Below, piece after piece: positions 25,879-35,310 of a stretch of 60,047 bases of DNA. The notes beneath the pieces are model-generated. The model saw only the letters and a program-made list of their open reading frames with translations. It searched no databases and was not told the origin of the DNA. Location: positions 1 to 60,047 of the forward strand of contig JBMFVE010000012.1 in the NCBI GenBank assembly GCA_049966155.1, given 5' to 3'. Position numbers and translations under genes: made by a program. The DNA is from JBMFVE01 sp049966155. GTDB taxonomy: Bacteria; Bacteroidota; Ignavibacteria; Kryptoniales; JAKASW01. Position 1 is the stretch's first letter. Each line of letters opens with the position of its first letter.

Positions 25879-26561
25879 AAAAGCTTTTTGTTGTTGCTCT
25901 TTTTTCAATTGCAATGGGATATGTGGAATCCGCTGTTGTGGTTTACCTGAGGGAGTTATCTTCTTCTAATCTTACTCAGGTATTCCCGATGACTTTTCTC
26001 AACCCGCGGATTGGCCTGGTTGAATTCATCCGGGAAGCAGCAACTATTATAATGCTCGGGTCAGTGGCGTCAATTGAGAGTGGTCAGAACTGGGAGAAAT
26101 TCTTCAAATTCTCTTTCATGTTTGGAATCTGGGATATCAGTTATTATATCTTTTTGAAAATCATCACAGGATGGCCGGGGAGTATCCTCGACTTCGACAT
26201 CCTGTTCTTAATACCAATTGCATGGATCGGACCTGTTATTGCTCCTGTTCTTATATCCATTCTCCTATCAGTTTCATCTTTTGTAATTCTCAAAAAGTCA
26301 AATTCAAGTAACAGAGCAATCAAAATAAGCAAATCCGATATTGCCCTTTTCCTGACCGGAAGCACTTTTGTGTTCTTTTCATTCATTAAAGACACAGCCT
26401 ATATTTTGTATACAGGGGGACCTGAAGGGTTCAAGAACTGGACACCAACATCGTTTGACTGGACTCCTTTCGCCATTGGTTATATTTTAATGCTGTTATC
26501 TGCCGCAAGAACAATAGGCGGCCTGCGCAACAGCACAACAACACCGGAGGTGAGAAGATGA
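25875..26561 (+). CDS. Multi-pass membrane protein, unknown function
   Basis: A 228-residue inner-membrane protein beginning at TTG and overlapping the DoxX stop. It has about six hydrophobic segments (for example KLFVVALFSIAMGYVESAVV at the start, IAWIGPVIAPVLISILLSV in the middle, and IGYILMLLSAARTIGG at the end). The opening MGYVESAVVVYLRELSS looks conserved, with buried Glu and Arg. I cannot name the family. Its last codons overlap the acyl-CoA mutase start by four bases (ATGA), so translation of the two is coupled. Confidence 0.65.
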   Translation: MKKLFVVALFSIAMGYVESAVVVYLRELSSSNLTQVFPMTFLNPRIGLVEFIREAATIIMLGSVASIESGQNWEKFFKFSFMFGIWDISYYIFLKIITGWPGSILDFDILFLIPIAWIGPVIAPVLISILLSVSSFVILKKSNSSNRAIKISKSDIALFLTGSTFVFFSFIKDTAYILYTGGPEGFKNWTPTSFDWTPFAIGYILMLLSAARTIGGLRNSTTTPEVRR

Positions 26562-28219
26562 ACAACAACCTCGAAGAAATACGGAAGCAAAAGGAAGAGT
26601 GGAAATCCAGGGCTCAGGGATTGAAAACCCGACCTGTGAAATTTACCACAATTAGCGGCGAACCGGTTGATATCCTTTATACGCCGGACGATATTGAAAA
26701 GATTAACTACCTGTCCGACATAGGATTCCCAGGGGAATATCCTTATACAAGAGGAATTCATCATACAATGTACAGGGGCCGCCTCTGGACAATGCGGCAG
26801 TTTGCTGGATTTGGAACGCCCGAGGATTCCAACAAGCGTTATCATTACTTACTCCAAAATGGCCAGACAGGCTTAAGCGTTGCTTTTGATCTGCCGACAC
26901 TTATGGGAAGAGATGCAGACGATCCGCTCTCAGAAGGGGAAGTTGGTGTCTGCGGTGTATCTGTAAGTTCACTGGCAGATATGGAAATTTTGTTTAAAGG
27001 AATCCCTCTCGACAAAGTTTCCACTTCCATGACAATCAATGCCCCGGCTGCGATGCTCCTGGCATTTTACATAGCTGTTGCCGAAAAGCAGGGGGTTAAA
27101 AAGAACAGCCTCAGAGGTACAATTCAAAACGATATATTAAAAGAATATATCGCTCAAAAGGAGTGGATCTACCCTCCTGCTCCTTCAATAAGGATCATCA
27201 CCGATATGTTCAAATATACCGCTAAAGAAATGCCGCAGTGGAATCCAATTTCAATAAGTGGATATCATATCCGGGAAGCGGGTTCTACTGCATTACAGGA
27301 GCTGGCATTTACACTGGCCGATGGCTTTGCCTACATTGAGGCAGGTATTGCTGCTGGAATGGAAGTTGATGAATTCGCTCCACGTCTGTCATTTTTCTTC
27401 AATTCACATCTCGACTTTTTCGAAGAAATTGCAAAATTCCGTGCTGCAAGGCGTATTTATGCAAAACGAATGCGCTATAAATACGGTGCAAAGGATCCGA
27501 GAAGCTGGACGCTCCGATTCCATACACAAACTGCGGGGTGCTCCCTGACTGCCCAGCAACCTGAGAATAATATCGTAAGAACAGCTTACGAAGCGCTCGC
27601 TGCTGTACTCGGCGGTACACAATCACTCCACACAAATTCAATGGACGAAACCCTCGCCCTGCCGAGCGAAAAAGCAGTTACTATTGCACTTAGAACCCAG
27701 CAAATACTTGCATATGAGATTGGTGTAGCAAACACAATCGACCCATTAGCAGGAAGTTACTTTGTCGAGGCACTGACAAATAAGATGGAAGAAGGGGCTG
27801 AGGCATATTTTGAGCAAATTGATGCGCTTGGTGGAGTCATTCCGGCGATTGAACAGGGGTTCTTTCAACGTGAGATCGCTGATGCTGCATACCGCTACCA
27901 GAAGGAACTGGACACTAAAGAAAAAATAATCGTTGGTGTCAATGAATATGTCCAGGAAGATGAAAAAATTGAAATACCCCTCCTTGAAGTTCCCAGGGAA
28001 GTCGAAATAGTTCAGAGAAAAAGACTTGCTGAAGTAAGGCAAAACCGAAGTAGCGTAGAAGTGGAAAATGCCCTCTCTGAACTTAAAAAAGCTGCTGAAG
28101 ATGGGTCAAATTTAATGCCCCACCTGCTAAATGCAACAAGAGCCTATGCTACACTGGGCGAAATGGCAAATACACTTAAAGAAGTATTTGGAGTATATGA
28201 AGAACCAGCTGTATTTTGA
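26558..28219 (+). CDS. B12-dependent acyl-CoA mutase large subunit (isobutyryl- or methylmalonyl-CoA mutase type)
   Basis: A 553-residue catalytic TIM-barrel subunit. Conserved blocks are TMYRGRLWTMRQFAGFGTPE, GLSVAFDLPTLMGRDADDPL, STSMTINAPAA, GTIQNDILKEYIAQKEWIYP, SISGYHIREAGSTALQELAF and HTQTAGCSLTAQQPENN. The C-terminal cobalamin-binding domain is absent, as in split enzymes where a separate small subunit of about 135 residues carries B12. That subunit is not in this window. The sequence is closer to the isobutyryl/ethylmalonyl-type group than to classic methylmalonyl-CoA mutase by its TLMGRDADDPLSEGEVG block, but specificity is not settled. A clear paralogue lies at 57683. Confidence 0.88.
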   Translation: MNNNLEEIRKQKEEWKSRAQGLKTRPVKFTTISGEPVDILYTPDDIEKINYLSDIGFPGEYPYTRGIHHTMYRGRLWTMRQFAGFGTPEDSNKRYHYLLQNGQTGLSVAFDLPTLMGRDADDPLSEGEVGVCGVSVSSLADMEILFKGIPLDKVSTSMTINAPAAMLLAFYIAVAEKQGVKKNSLRGTIQNDILKEYIAQKEWIYPPAPSIRIITDMFKYTAKEMPQWNPISISGYHIREAGSTALQELAFTLADGFAYIEAGIAAGMEVDEFAPRLSFFFNSHLDFFEEIAKFRAARRIYAKRMRYKYGAKDPRSWTLRFHTQTAGCSLTAQQPENNIVRTAYEALAAVLGGTQSLHTNSMDETLALPSEKAVTIALRTQQILAYEIGVANTIDPLAGSYFVEALTNKMEEGAEAYFEQIDALGGVIPAIEQGFFQREIADAAYRYQKELDTKEKIIVGVNEYVQEDEKIEIPLLEVPREVEIVQRKRLAEVRQNRSSVEVENALSELKKAAEDGSNLMPHLLNATRAYATLGEMANTLKEVFGVYEEPAVF

Positions 28220-28284
28220 CGTCATCGTTAAAGTAGCTAACTATTGGTCGGTATTGGTGTTATAAAAACTTTTTAATATTTTAG

Positions 28285-28313
28285 TTGACAAATCCAATGT
28301 AATCATCTATATT
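28285..28313 (+). promoter_or_regulatory. Sigma-70-type promoter of the lytic transglycosylase gene
   Basis: TTGACA (28285-28290) and TATATT (28308-28313) are separated by exactly 17 bases, ending 33 bases before the ATG at 28347. This is an almost ideal housekeeping promoter of the general bacterial type, unlike the TTG/TAnnTTTG pattern of Bacteroides. Confidence 0.6.
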
Positions 28314-28346
28314 TCTTACAATACCAACCAGCAAAATCTGAGGTAA

Positions 28347-30500
28347 ATGGCATTGAAAAAAATTTTTCTACCGATTCTTGCACTGGAAGCGGCTTTTTTT
28401 GCCTTTTCCTGTGCTTCAGATCCCCAGATCCAGAAAATACAGGACTCAGCACAAATTGCGGCACAAAACAAACCTTCCAGCCAGCTGGATAGCACCAGGA
28501 TACACCATTCGCTGGAACTTAAACGCGAGGCAGTGGCACAACAAACTCGCTTTTCGACGATTTATTACGGAATTGACAGCATCTTAAGCGATGAAGATGC
28601 CGTGTCCCGCCTCCTTTCTCTTGCCAGAAAGCACTATGAAGCTGCTTTGCGTTTGAAAAAGTCAGGGTCGGCCGATTCCTCTGCCATTGAGTTTGAAAAT
28701 GCCATAAATGTTCTGAACGACCTGAGCTATTATCCTGATATCGAATCGGACAGCAATTTTGTTAAATTGAGCACCCGGATAATCAAAGACTATGAAAAGT
28801 ATATTTCATCGGTTGAAAATCTGGGACCTGGAACTTCCGTTTTTGCGCTTCAGGAGAAGCTCTCGCAGGTTCTGGACTCGATTAAAGTTCCCCCTGCCGA
28901 ATTTAAAAAAGAAAGCATACCAAAAACAACTATCCCCCTTGTAATGAATGAATACGTTGAGCAAAACATAGAGTTTTTTACCACGAGGGGGAGATGGCAT
29001 ATGCAAAACTGGATCGACAGAGCTGGCGCATATATACCTGAGATGAAGAAAATCTTTAAAAAGTACGGGTTGCCAGAGGAGCTTGCATACCTCTCAATGC
29101 CGGAAAGCGGACTTAATCCAACAGCACGCTCCTGGGCAAATGCTGTCGGCCTGTGGCAATTTATAAGATCGACAGGGAGTTTATATGGACTTCACGCGAA
29201 CTGGTGGTATGACGATAGGCGAAATCCAACCAAAGCAACAGAAGCAGCAGCACGACACCTTAGGGATCTCTACGACTATTTTGGCGACTGGTATCTGACG
29301 ATTGCAGCATACAACTGCGGCTCAAAGTCCGTCGATCGTGCCATACGACGCAGTCATGGAAGCAGAGACTTCTGGGAAATCAGAAAGTATCTCCCCCGGG
29401 AAACGCGAAATTATGTTCCACAGTTTATTGCAGTAACTCTTATCGCACTCAATCCAAAAGAATATGGGTTTTCTGATTCAGTAACAGCCACTCCAGCAAG
29501 ATGTGACACTGTTCGAATACCTGATAGTATAGACCTTAGAGTTCTTGCCGACGCCACGGGTGTCAGCCTCGACACTTTAATGAGCCTCAACCCTCAGCTT
29601 GTCCATGCTGTAACCCCTCCTGATTTTGACGGCAACGGATTTCCGCTCAATGTACCCGAGGGTACGGCCGAGACGTTCCTCCAGAGCTATGAAAAAATCC
29701 CTGAATCTGCAAAGCTGTCGTGGACATTTCACCGTACAGTAAGGGGAGAAACCCTCTATTCTATTGCTAGAAGGTATGGAGTTTCGCTTGCATCACTTAA
29801 AAGATCAAATGATCTGTCATGGCGAACCAGAAGGGTAAGACCCGGTACCATCCTTGTAATTCCTGTGAAAAGCTCATACTATGCTTCTGAAAGAAAAAGG
29901 AAGAATATCTCACCTGAATTGGCTGAACAGAGATTCGAACACAGAAAGGAAAACGCCCGTGTTCATATTGTAAGACGTGGTGAGACACTTGAAGAAATTG
30001 CCAGCTTATATGGAATTACAGTTGCTCAATTGAAAAAAAATAACAATCTGCACTCATCCCTGATTCGAACAGGGATGCGACTTAGGGTCACATCCAATCC
30101 TTTGCTGGCTGATCGCGGAAGAGACAGGATATCACGAAGGACTCAATCTCCCACGGCAAATTCATATGTGTATCATAGAGTTAGAAAAGGAGAATCTCTT
30201 AACCGAATTGCATCAATTTATGGGGTTTCTGTTGAAAACTTACGTGAATGGAATGGATTGACAAACAGCCATATTCGTGCAGGTGAACGCCTTCGAATCA
30301 TGTCACCGGCAGTTTCAAGCGCGAAGGGCGATAACCAACTTGCAGACGATTCCGACTCAAAGATGATTTACAAAGTAAAAAGTGGGGATTCTCTCTGGAA
30401 GATCTCAAGAAGGTTTGGTGTTCCTATCAGCAGCCTGAAAAAATGGAATGGAAAACTCAACGAAATCCATCCGGGTCAGAGACTGATAATCTATAGGTAA
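28347..30500 (+). CDS. mltD: MltD-like membrane-bound lytic transglycosylase with four LysM repeats
   Basis: A 717-residue peptidoglycan-cleaving lipoprotein candidate: the signal region ends FAFSC22, a passable lipobox. A helical region is followed by the SLT domain (about 230-370) with catalytic Glu253 in LSMPESGLNP and the blocks GLWQFI and TIAAYNCGSKSVDRAI. After a degenerate LysM-like stretch (VSLDTLMSLNP) come four LysM repeats, near 460-510, 530-580, 605-650 and 670-717, each with GE(T/S)L..IA..YGV..L-type text. LysM repeats anchor the enzyme to murein. Four is more than the one or two of E. coli MltD. A good promoter lies upstream, and a LOG-family gene begins 8 bases after it. Confidence 0.92.
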   Translation: MALKKIFLPILALEAAFFAFSCASDPQIQKIQDSAQIAAQNKPSSQLDSTRIHHSLELKREAVAQQTRFSTIYYGIDSILSDEDAVSRLLSLARKHYEAALRLKKSGSADSSAIEFENAINVLNDLSYYPDIESDSNFVKLSTRIIKDYEKYISSVENLGPGTSVFALQEKLSQVLDSIKVPPAEFKKESIPKTTIPLVMNEYVEQNIEFFTTRGRWHMQNWIDRAGAYIPEMKKIFKKYGLPEELAYLSMPESGLNPTARSWANAVGLWQFIRSTGSLYGLHANWWYDDRRNPTKATEAAARHLRDLYDYFGDWYLTIAAYNCGSKSVDRAIRRSHGSRDFWEIRKYLPRETRNYVPQFIAVTLIALNPKEYGFSDSVTATPARCDTVRIPDSIDLRVLADATGVSLDTLMSLNPQLVHAVTPPDFDGNGFPLNVPEGTAETFLQSYEKIPESAKLSWTFHRTVRGETLYSIARRYGVSLASLKRSNDLSWRTRRVRPGTILVIPVKSSYYASERKRKNISPELAEQRFEHRKENARVHIVRRGETLEEIASLYGITVAQLKKNNNLHSSLIRTGMRLRVTSNPLLADRGRDRISRRTQSPTANSYVYHRVRKGESLNRIASIYGVSVENLREWNGLTNSHIRAGERLRIMSPAVSSAKGDNQLADDSDSKMIYKVKSGDSLWKISRRFGVPISSLKKWNGKLNEIHPGQRLIIYR

Positions 30501-30507
30501 ACTATAA

Positions 30508-31083
30508 ATGATCGTTCCTGAAAATCCTTTAACAGGAAAAATAGTAACAATTTTCGGGAGCAGCCGTCCACGGCCAGGGGACCCTGAATATCGCTTTGCT
30601 GAATCACTTGGTGAAAAGATTGCATCATCTGGAATGTCAGTTTGCACAGGAGGCTATCGGGGCATAATGGAGGCAGTTTCAAAGGGCGCCTCAAAATATG
30701 ACGTTGAGGTAATTGGAGTAACAGTTGAAACCTTTTCACGCGAACCAAACGAGTTTGTAAACCTGCAGATACATACAAAATCCATTTATGAGCGTTTGCA
30801 GAGACTGATTGAACTGGGTGATGCTTATGTGGTACTTAAAGGGGGAACAGGCACATTGGTTGAGCTGTCTCTTGCGTGGGAACTAATTAACAAAAATATC
30901 ATTGCTGAAAAACCAATTGTTATAACTGATGACTTCTGGAAACCTGTTATAGATCTTCTCGACAGTGAGCTTCAATTTGAGGGTAAAATGTCCTGCACAA
31001 GATTTTTAAAGATAGTGAAAGACGTGGATCAAATAGTAGAACTCATCAAATCTTCAATTTTGAAAAGCCCTGTTAACCCCTGA
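30508..31083 (+). CDS. LOG-family (TIGR00730-like) nucleotide-binding protein
   Basis: A 191-residue Rossmann-fold protein of the 'lysine decarboxylase-like' family, whose characterised members hydrolyse nucleoside 5'-monophosphates (cytokinin-activating LOG enzymes). The family motif PGGxGTxxE is present as KGGTGTLVE, with Lys replacing Pro but the Glu kept. RLQRLIEL supplies the expected Arg upstream. GGYRGIMEAVSKGA is the second conserved block. It follows the MltD-like gene by 7 bases and ends inside the 3' end of the convergent miaA (11-base overlap). Confidence 0.85.
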   Translation: MIVPENPLTGKIVTIFGSSRPRPGDPEYRFAESLGEKIASSGMSVCTGGYRGIMEAVSKGASKYDVEVIGVTVETFSREPNEFVNLQIHTKSIYERLQRLIELGDAYVVLKGGTGTLVELSLAWELINKNIIAEKPIVITDDFWKPVIDLLDSELQFEGKMSCTRFLKIVKDVDQIVELIKSSILKSPVNP

Positions 31084-31996
31084 ACATTTTTACAATCTCA
31101 TCAGCAACCTCTCCCGCACTGAGTTTACTGCCATCCACCCAGCGTATCCTCCTGTCCTTTTTGAACCAGGTCATCTGCCTTTTTGCATAATGTCTGGTAT
31201 TCTTCTTTATAAGCTCAATCATCCTATCCCTTGATATTTCCCCTCTCAGGTGAGAAACAACTTCTCTGTAACCCACGGTCTGCAGAGCATTAAGTGAGGG
31301 ACTATATCCCATGCTGAGAATTCTATTAACCTCCTCTTCAAGTCCGCTGGCAATCATCTCATCAACGCGCCTGTCGATTCTTCTGTACAGCTCACCACGT
31401 TCAACAAAAACCCCGATCTGGAAACTTGAAAAATCTGGTGGATTTGGCTTGATTCTTCTTAAAACCGAGATTTTTTCCCCTGTTGAATAAAAAACCTCCA
31501 GAGCCCGGAGAATTCTTTTATAGTTTTGAGGGATTAACCCCTCAGCTGCTTCCGGGTCAATTTCCCTGAGTTCATTTAAAAGCTTTAACGCTCCTTCATT
31601 TTTTAATCGATCATTTAAAGACTTTTTTACCATCTCATCTATCTCCGGAGCATCAAAAAGTCCGTCAATTAAAGCCCTGACATAGAGCCCTGATCCTCCG
31701 ACGACAACAGGTTGTTTGTTACGCAAAAATATTTCATTTATAGCCTTTCGCGCCATATCACTGTATTTACCCGCACTAACTGTTTCAGAAAGAGGAAACG
31801 TCCCTATGAAATGATGCTTCACCTGATTGAGCTCTTCATTTGTCGGTTTTGCTGTACCAATGTCTATCAGCTCATAAATTTGTCGAGCATCTGCAGAAAC
31901 TATTTCCCCGTTTAATCTCTTGCTTAACTCAATTGCAATCCTGGTCTTCCCTGCACCGGTTGGCCCAACAATAACCAGAACAGTGCGCTCAACCAT
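31073..31996 (-). CDS. miaA: tRNA dimethylallyltransferase
   Basis: Adds dimethylallyl to A37 of tRNAs reading UNN codons. From the ATG at 31996 it is 307 residues. This start is preferred over an upstream ATG at 32023 because AGGAAAAAG precedes it and the P-loop GPTGAGKT then falls at 11-18. Other family blocks are EIVSADARQIYELIDIGTAKP, HHFIGTFPLSETVSAGKY, VVVGGSGLYVRAL, QNYKRILRALEV and TRHYAKRQMTWFKKD. It overlaps the pcm 3' end by 8 bases and is the last gene of the folP-cdaA-GT2-pcm-miaA cluster. Confidence 0.96.
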   Translation of the reverse strand: MVERTVLVIVGPTGAGKTRIAIELSKRLNGEIVSADARQIYELIDIGTAKPTNEELNQVKHHFIGTFPLSETVSAGKYSDMARKAINEIFLRNKQPVVVGGSGLYVRALIDGLFDAPEIDEMVKKSLNDRLKNEGALKLLNELREIDPEAAEGLIPQNYKRILRALEVFYSTGEKISVLRRIKPNPPDFSSFQIGVFVERGELYRRIDRRVDEMIASGLEEEVNRILSMGYSPSLNALQTVGYREVVSHLRGEISRDRMIELIKKNTRHYAKRQMTWFKKDRRIRWVDGSKLSAGEVADEIVKMFRG

Positions 31997-32660
31997 CTTT
32001 TTCCTGCCAGCCCTCTCTCCCAATCAGCGGTACAAACTTAAACTCATATTTATCTTCAACATCAAATTCGCCCGATTCAGTCTTTTTAGTAACAATTTTC
32101 ATTCGCTGTATTTCATAACTTCCCACCGGGACAACTAACTTCGCTCCAACCTTAAGCTGTCCAACAAGAGTTATCGGTATATCAGGTGCACCGGCAGTTA
32201 CAACTATGCCGTCAAAGGGAGCAAATTCCCTCCACCCTATTGTACCATCGCCAACTTTTGAGACATAACGTAAGTTTAATGAATCCAGGATTTTCCTTGC
32301 ATTTTGCAAAAGAGAAGGAATTCTTTCAATTGTAAAAACCCTGACGCCCATTGCGCACAAAACAGCAGTCTGGTATCCGCTGCCTGTTCCAATTTCCAGA
32401 ACCTTGTCATCTTCTTTCACATTTAAAGCTTCTGTCATAAGTGCCACAGTATAGGGTTGCGAGATGGTTTGTCCATCACCTATCGGGAGTGCAACATCGT
32501 CATAAGCATGATCCCTGAGAGGAGCGGGAACAAAAAGGTGCCTTTCCACTTTCATCATTGCGGACAGAACATTTTCATCCCTGATTCCCCTTTCCCTCAA
32601 GAGATTAATCATTGCCTCACGAGCTTCTCGATTCTTATCAAGTAATTTTTCTTTTGCCAC
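31989..32660 (-). CDS. pcm: Protein-L-isoaspartate O-methyltransferase
   Basis: A 223-residue SAM-dependent repair enzyme that methylates isoaspartyl residues in aged proteins. Motif I is VLEIGTGSGYQTAVLC. The family-specific N-terminal block PLRDHAYDDVALPIGDGQTI-S-QPY and the later FDGIVVTAGAPDIP are intact. It overlaps the glycosyltransferase gene upstream by 23 bases and miaA downstream, so it lies inside a tightly packed operon. Confidence 0.96.
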   Translation of the reverse strand: MAKEKLLDKNREAREAMINLLRERGIRDENVLSAMMKVERHLFVPAPLRDHAYDDVALPIGDGQTISQPYTVALMTEALNVKEDDKVLEIGTGSGYQTAVLCAMGVRVFTIERIPSLLQNARKILDSLNLRYVSKVGDGTIGWREFAPFDGIVVTAGAPDIPITLVGQLKVGAKLVVPVGSYEIQRMKIVTKKTESGEFDVEDKYEFKFVPLIGREGWQEKDG

Positions 32661-33321
32661 GATAAAAAAATGATTTTATGAAAACTCTGGTGAACCTGAA
32701 TATATCAATTACATTTATACTGCTTCTGGAGTCGTTATATATCGTCTTAATCGGCACAAACCCAATTGAATAACCAATCAGACCCGCCTTTAAGAGGATA
32801 TCAGATTCATAATCATAATTTACACATTTTGAATTGACGTTATTAAAAACTTCTGCTCTGAAAACACGATATCCACACTGACTATCTTCAATTTGCTTCC
32901 CTGTACGAATGGAAATAAGACGGGAAGTCAGCTGGTTTGAAATCCACCTGTGAATGGGCATTTCAGATATTGAAAGCGCCCGCTTCCCAACAACAATATC
33001 AAAATTCTCAATTGCCTCGACCATACCGGGTAAATCCAATGGATCATGTTGCAAATCTGAATCCATTGTAACAATTATCTCAAAACCCAATTCAAGAGCC
33101 TTGCTTATTCCATCACTGAGTGATTTTCCCTTACCCTTTCGAAAATTGTGCTTCAGGACCCAAACTCCCCGACTTTTTGCAACTGCAGCTGTCCCGTCGG
33201 TCGATCCATCATCCACTACAAAGATATTTTCAGAAGGTGTCAGTTTCGACAGCTCATCTATCAGTTGACCAATTGTAACAGCCGCATTGTAAGCGGGTAT
33301 AACAACAGCAAACTTACGCAT
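32638..33321 (-). CDS. Family 2 glycosyltransferase (dolichol-phosphate-mannose-synthase type)
   Basis: A 227-residue GT-A enzyme without membrane helices. It has VVIPAYNAAVTIGQLIDELS at the start, VDDGSTDGT in the nucleotide-sugar site and the metal motif MDSDLQHDP. The length and the DSQCGYRVFRAEVF block match DPM1-like synthases that load sugar onto a polyprenyl phosphate. The sugar donor and acceptor are unknown. It overlaps cdaA by 8 bases. Confidence 0.88.
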   Translation of the reverse strand: MRKFAVVIPAYNAAVTIGQLIDELSKLTPSENIFVVDDGSTDGTAAVAKSRGVWVLKHNFRKGKGKSLSDGISKALELGFEIIVTMDSDLQHDPLDLPGMVEAIENFDIVVGKRALSISEMPIHRWISNQLTSRLISIRTGKQIEDSQCGYRVFRAEVFNNVNSKCVNYDYESDILLKAGLIGYSIGFVPIKTIYNDSRSSINVIDIFRFTRVFIKSFFYRGKRKIT

Positions 33322-34129
33322 CCTCTGTCGTCGGCTTCATCTGCAATTTGACTTTTTTACCCCTGTTCCCCGGCAGTGTCTCCCGCAGCCTCCTTCTCAA
33401 CCCTTCAGGAGAGAGTCCACGTGTCAATATGCCATCCTCTGCGACAGAAATCGTACCCGTTTCTTCAGAAACTATAACCACGACAGCATCACTTTGCTCT
33501 GACACACCAAGACCTGCACGATGCCTCATCCCAAGGATATATCCGCCAATTTTTGTTGTTGAACTGAGTGGCAATGTACACCTTGCAGCTTCTACAGTAT
33601 CCCCGCGAATTACAACTGCCCCATCATGAAGAGGTGCGCGCGGATTAAAAATTGAAACCAACAAGGGCTTGGATACTTTTGCACGAATTTCTTCTCCCGT
33701 CTCGATTATCGTGCGCAAGGCACTCCCCCGACTGATCACCATGAGAGCACCCTGCTGTCGATTGCTCAGTTCAGCAGCAGCATCCGCAATTTCGTCAACA
33801 GTTTCACTGATATCTATATGTATGAAAAACCTGACAAAACTATTCCTGCCAAAATATAGAAACAAGCGACGCAGCTCAGGTTGAAACAGTACGATAAATG
33901 CTATCACCCAGATGTTCGTCAATGTCCCAAGCAGCCAGCCTAATGCACGCATTCCCAGTGCCTGTGCAGCAAATGAAAGGGCAAGAATCATAAGAAGTCC
34001 AATAAATATTTGAGCCGCAACCGTTCCCCGCATCACCTGGTATAATTTATAGAATATGAATGCCACTATCGCTATATCAACAACATCGAGTATTGAGAAG
34101 CTGATAAAGCCAATTCTGAACAGCTCCAT
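33314..34129 (-). CDS. cdaA: Diadenylate cyclase CdaA (c-di-AMP synthase)
   Basis: A 271-residue membrane enzyme making c-di-AMP from two ATP. Three N-terminal transmembrane helices (about 10-30, 40-58 and 68-85) precede a DisA_N domain. Its signature DGA (PLHDGAVVI, about 169-171) and RHR (GMRHRAGLG, about 202-204) motifs are intact. The ATG at 34129 overlaps the folP stop by one base (TGATG); the TTG just before it is a less likely start. folP-cdaA adjacency is common in the Bacteroidetes/Chlorobi group. c-di-AMP presumably governs osmotic or cell-wall homeostasis here. Confidence 0.95.
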   Translation of the reverse strand: MELFRIGFISFSILDVVDIAIVAFIFYKLYQVMRGTVAAQIFIGLLMILALSFAAQALGMRALGWLLGTLTNIWVIAFIVLFQPELRRLFLYFGRNSFVRFFIHIDISETVDEIADAAAELSNRQQGALMVISRGSALRTIIETGEEIRAKVSKPLLVSIFNPRAPLHDGAVVIRGDTVEAARCTLPLSSTTKIGGYILGMRHRAGLGVSEQSDAVVVIVSEETGTISVAEDGILTRGLSPEGLRRRLRETLPGNRGKKVKLQMKPTTEDA

Positions 34130-35310
34130 CAAACTTGTTCCTTCCTGATAGCATCCGCAACTCTCGATACTCGCAACATTTCCCTGACATCATGTACGCG
34201 GACAATATCCGCTCCCTTCATTATGCTTGCTGCAACTGCTGCAGCAGTTCCTTCAAGCCGGGCTTCGACTGGCATTCCAAGTATTTTACCAATAAACGAC
34301 TTACGCGAAACTCCAATCAAAATTGGAACACCAAGGCTTTTAAACTCAGTCAGCCTGTCGATCAGTACAAGATTTTGCTCAGGTGTCTTACCAAATCCTA
34401 TCCCTGGATCTATCATAATTTGTTTAATTCCCGCTCCACGCGCCCTTTCAACTGACCGCGAAAGGTATTCAAAAACCTCCTCCAGCAGGTCTGTATACAC
34501 AGGGTTATCCTGCATGGTCTTTGGGTCACCTTTTGTATGCATCAACACCACAGAGGCCTTCTTCTCCGCTATTACTTCAGCCATCCTCTCATCAAACATC
34601 AAACCGCTAATGTCGTTAACTATATTAGCTCCAGCTTCTAATGCCGCTCTGGCAACATCAGCTTTGTAAGTGTCAACTGATATCGGGATTTTGCTCCGTT
34701 GACGAATTTTGGTTATAACAGGAAGTATCCTCGAAAGCTCTGTCTGACTGTCAATCCTTTCTGAACCGGGACGGGTCGACTCGCCACCTACGTCCACAAT
34801 ATCTGCACCGTCTTTAATCATCTGCAGTGCATGAAGCACCGCATCGGTCTGGTCAAAAAATCTCCCCCCATCTGAGAAAGAATCCGGGGTCACATTTAAT
34901 ATTCCCATCAGAAAAGTACGGGTACCAAATTCAAAACGAGATGAGCCAAAAATGTATTCTAATTTCTTATCAGACTTAAGCGACTCCAATGCAGTTCTAA
35001 GTTTTTCAGAGAGTTCCGAAAGAATAGGATCACTTAAAAAAGCTTGAGCCAGTTCCGCTGCTGCAGCTCTATCCAAAAAAATTATTGCAGATGCACTACC
35101 CCCATGCAACGGATCTTTACCAGGTACAAATTTCCCTCCAAGCCTGTTCACCGTTGCTGAAATCACTGATAGGCTTTCTTCCTTCAAATCATCAACCCGC
35201 AAAGCAATCCCATCGAGCATTTGTGCAGACATAATATTCTGAGCACAAATGTCCTCAAGATTGCCTCTGACAGCCTTCGTATTGCCAAACTCTATGACTC
35301 TAATCAGCAC
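34129..35310 (-). CDS. folP: Dihydropteroate synthase with N-terminal extension
   Basis: Joins pABA to the pterin pyrophosphate in folate synthesis. The catalytic barrel begins about residue 130 with FLMGILNVTPDSFSDGGRF and continues GADIVDVGGESTRPG, PISVDTYKADVARAALEAGA, NIVNDISG, VLMHTKGDP and GFGKTPEQN. The first roughly 110 residues (LIRVIEFGNTKAVRGNLE..., RLGGKFVPG) match the extension seen in some clostridial and archaeal-type DHPS. A GTG at 35310 gives 393 residues and begins just where that homology begins; a longer frame to 35406 adds 32 unsupported residues. No Shine-Dalgarno site is obvious, so the start is a choice by homology. Confidence 0.93.
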   Translation of the reverse strand: MLIRVIEFGNTKAVRGNLEDICAQNIMSAQMLDGIALRVDDLKEESLSVISATVNRLGGKFVPGKDPLHGGSASAIIFLDRAAAAELAQAFLSDPILSELSEKLRTALESLKSDKKLEYIFGSSRFEFGTRTFLMGILNVTPDSFSDGGRFFDQTDAVLHALQMIKDGADIVDVGGESTRPGSERIDSQTELSRILPVITKIRQRSKIPISVDTYKADVARAALEAGANIVNDISGLMFDERMAEVIAEKKASVVLMHTKGDPKTMQDNPVYTDLLEEVFEYLSRSVERARGAGIKQIMIDPGIGFGKTPEQNLVLIDRLTEFKSLGVPILIGVSRKSFIGKILGMPVEARLEGTAAAVAASIMKGADIVRVHDVREMLRVSRVADAIRKEQV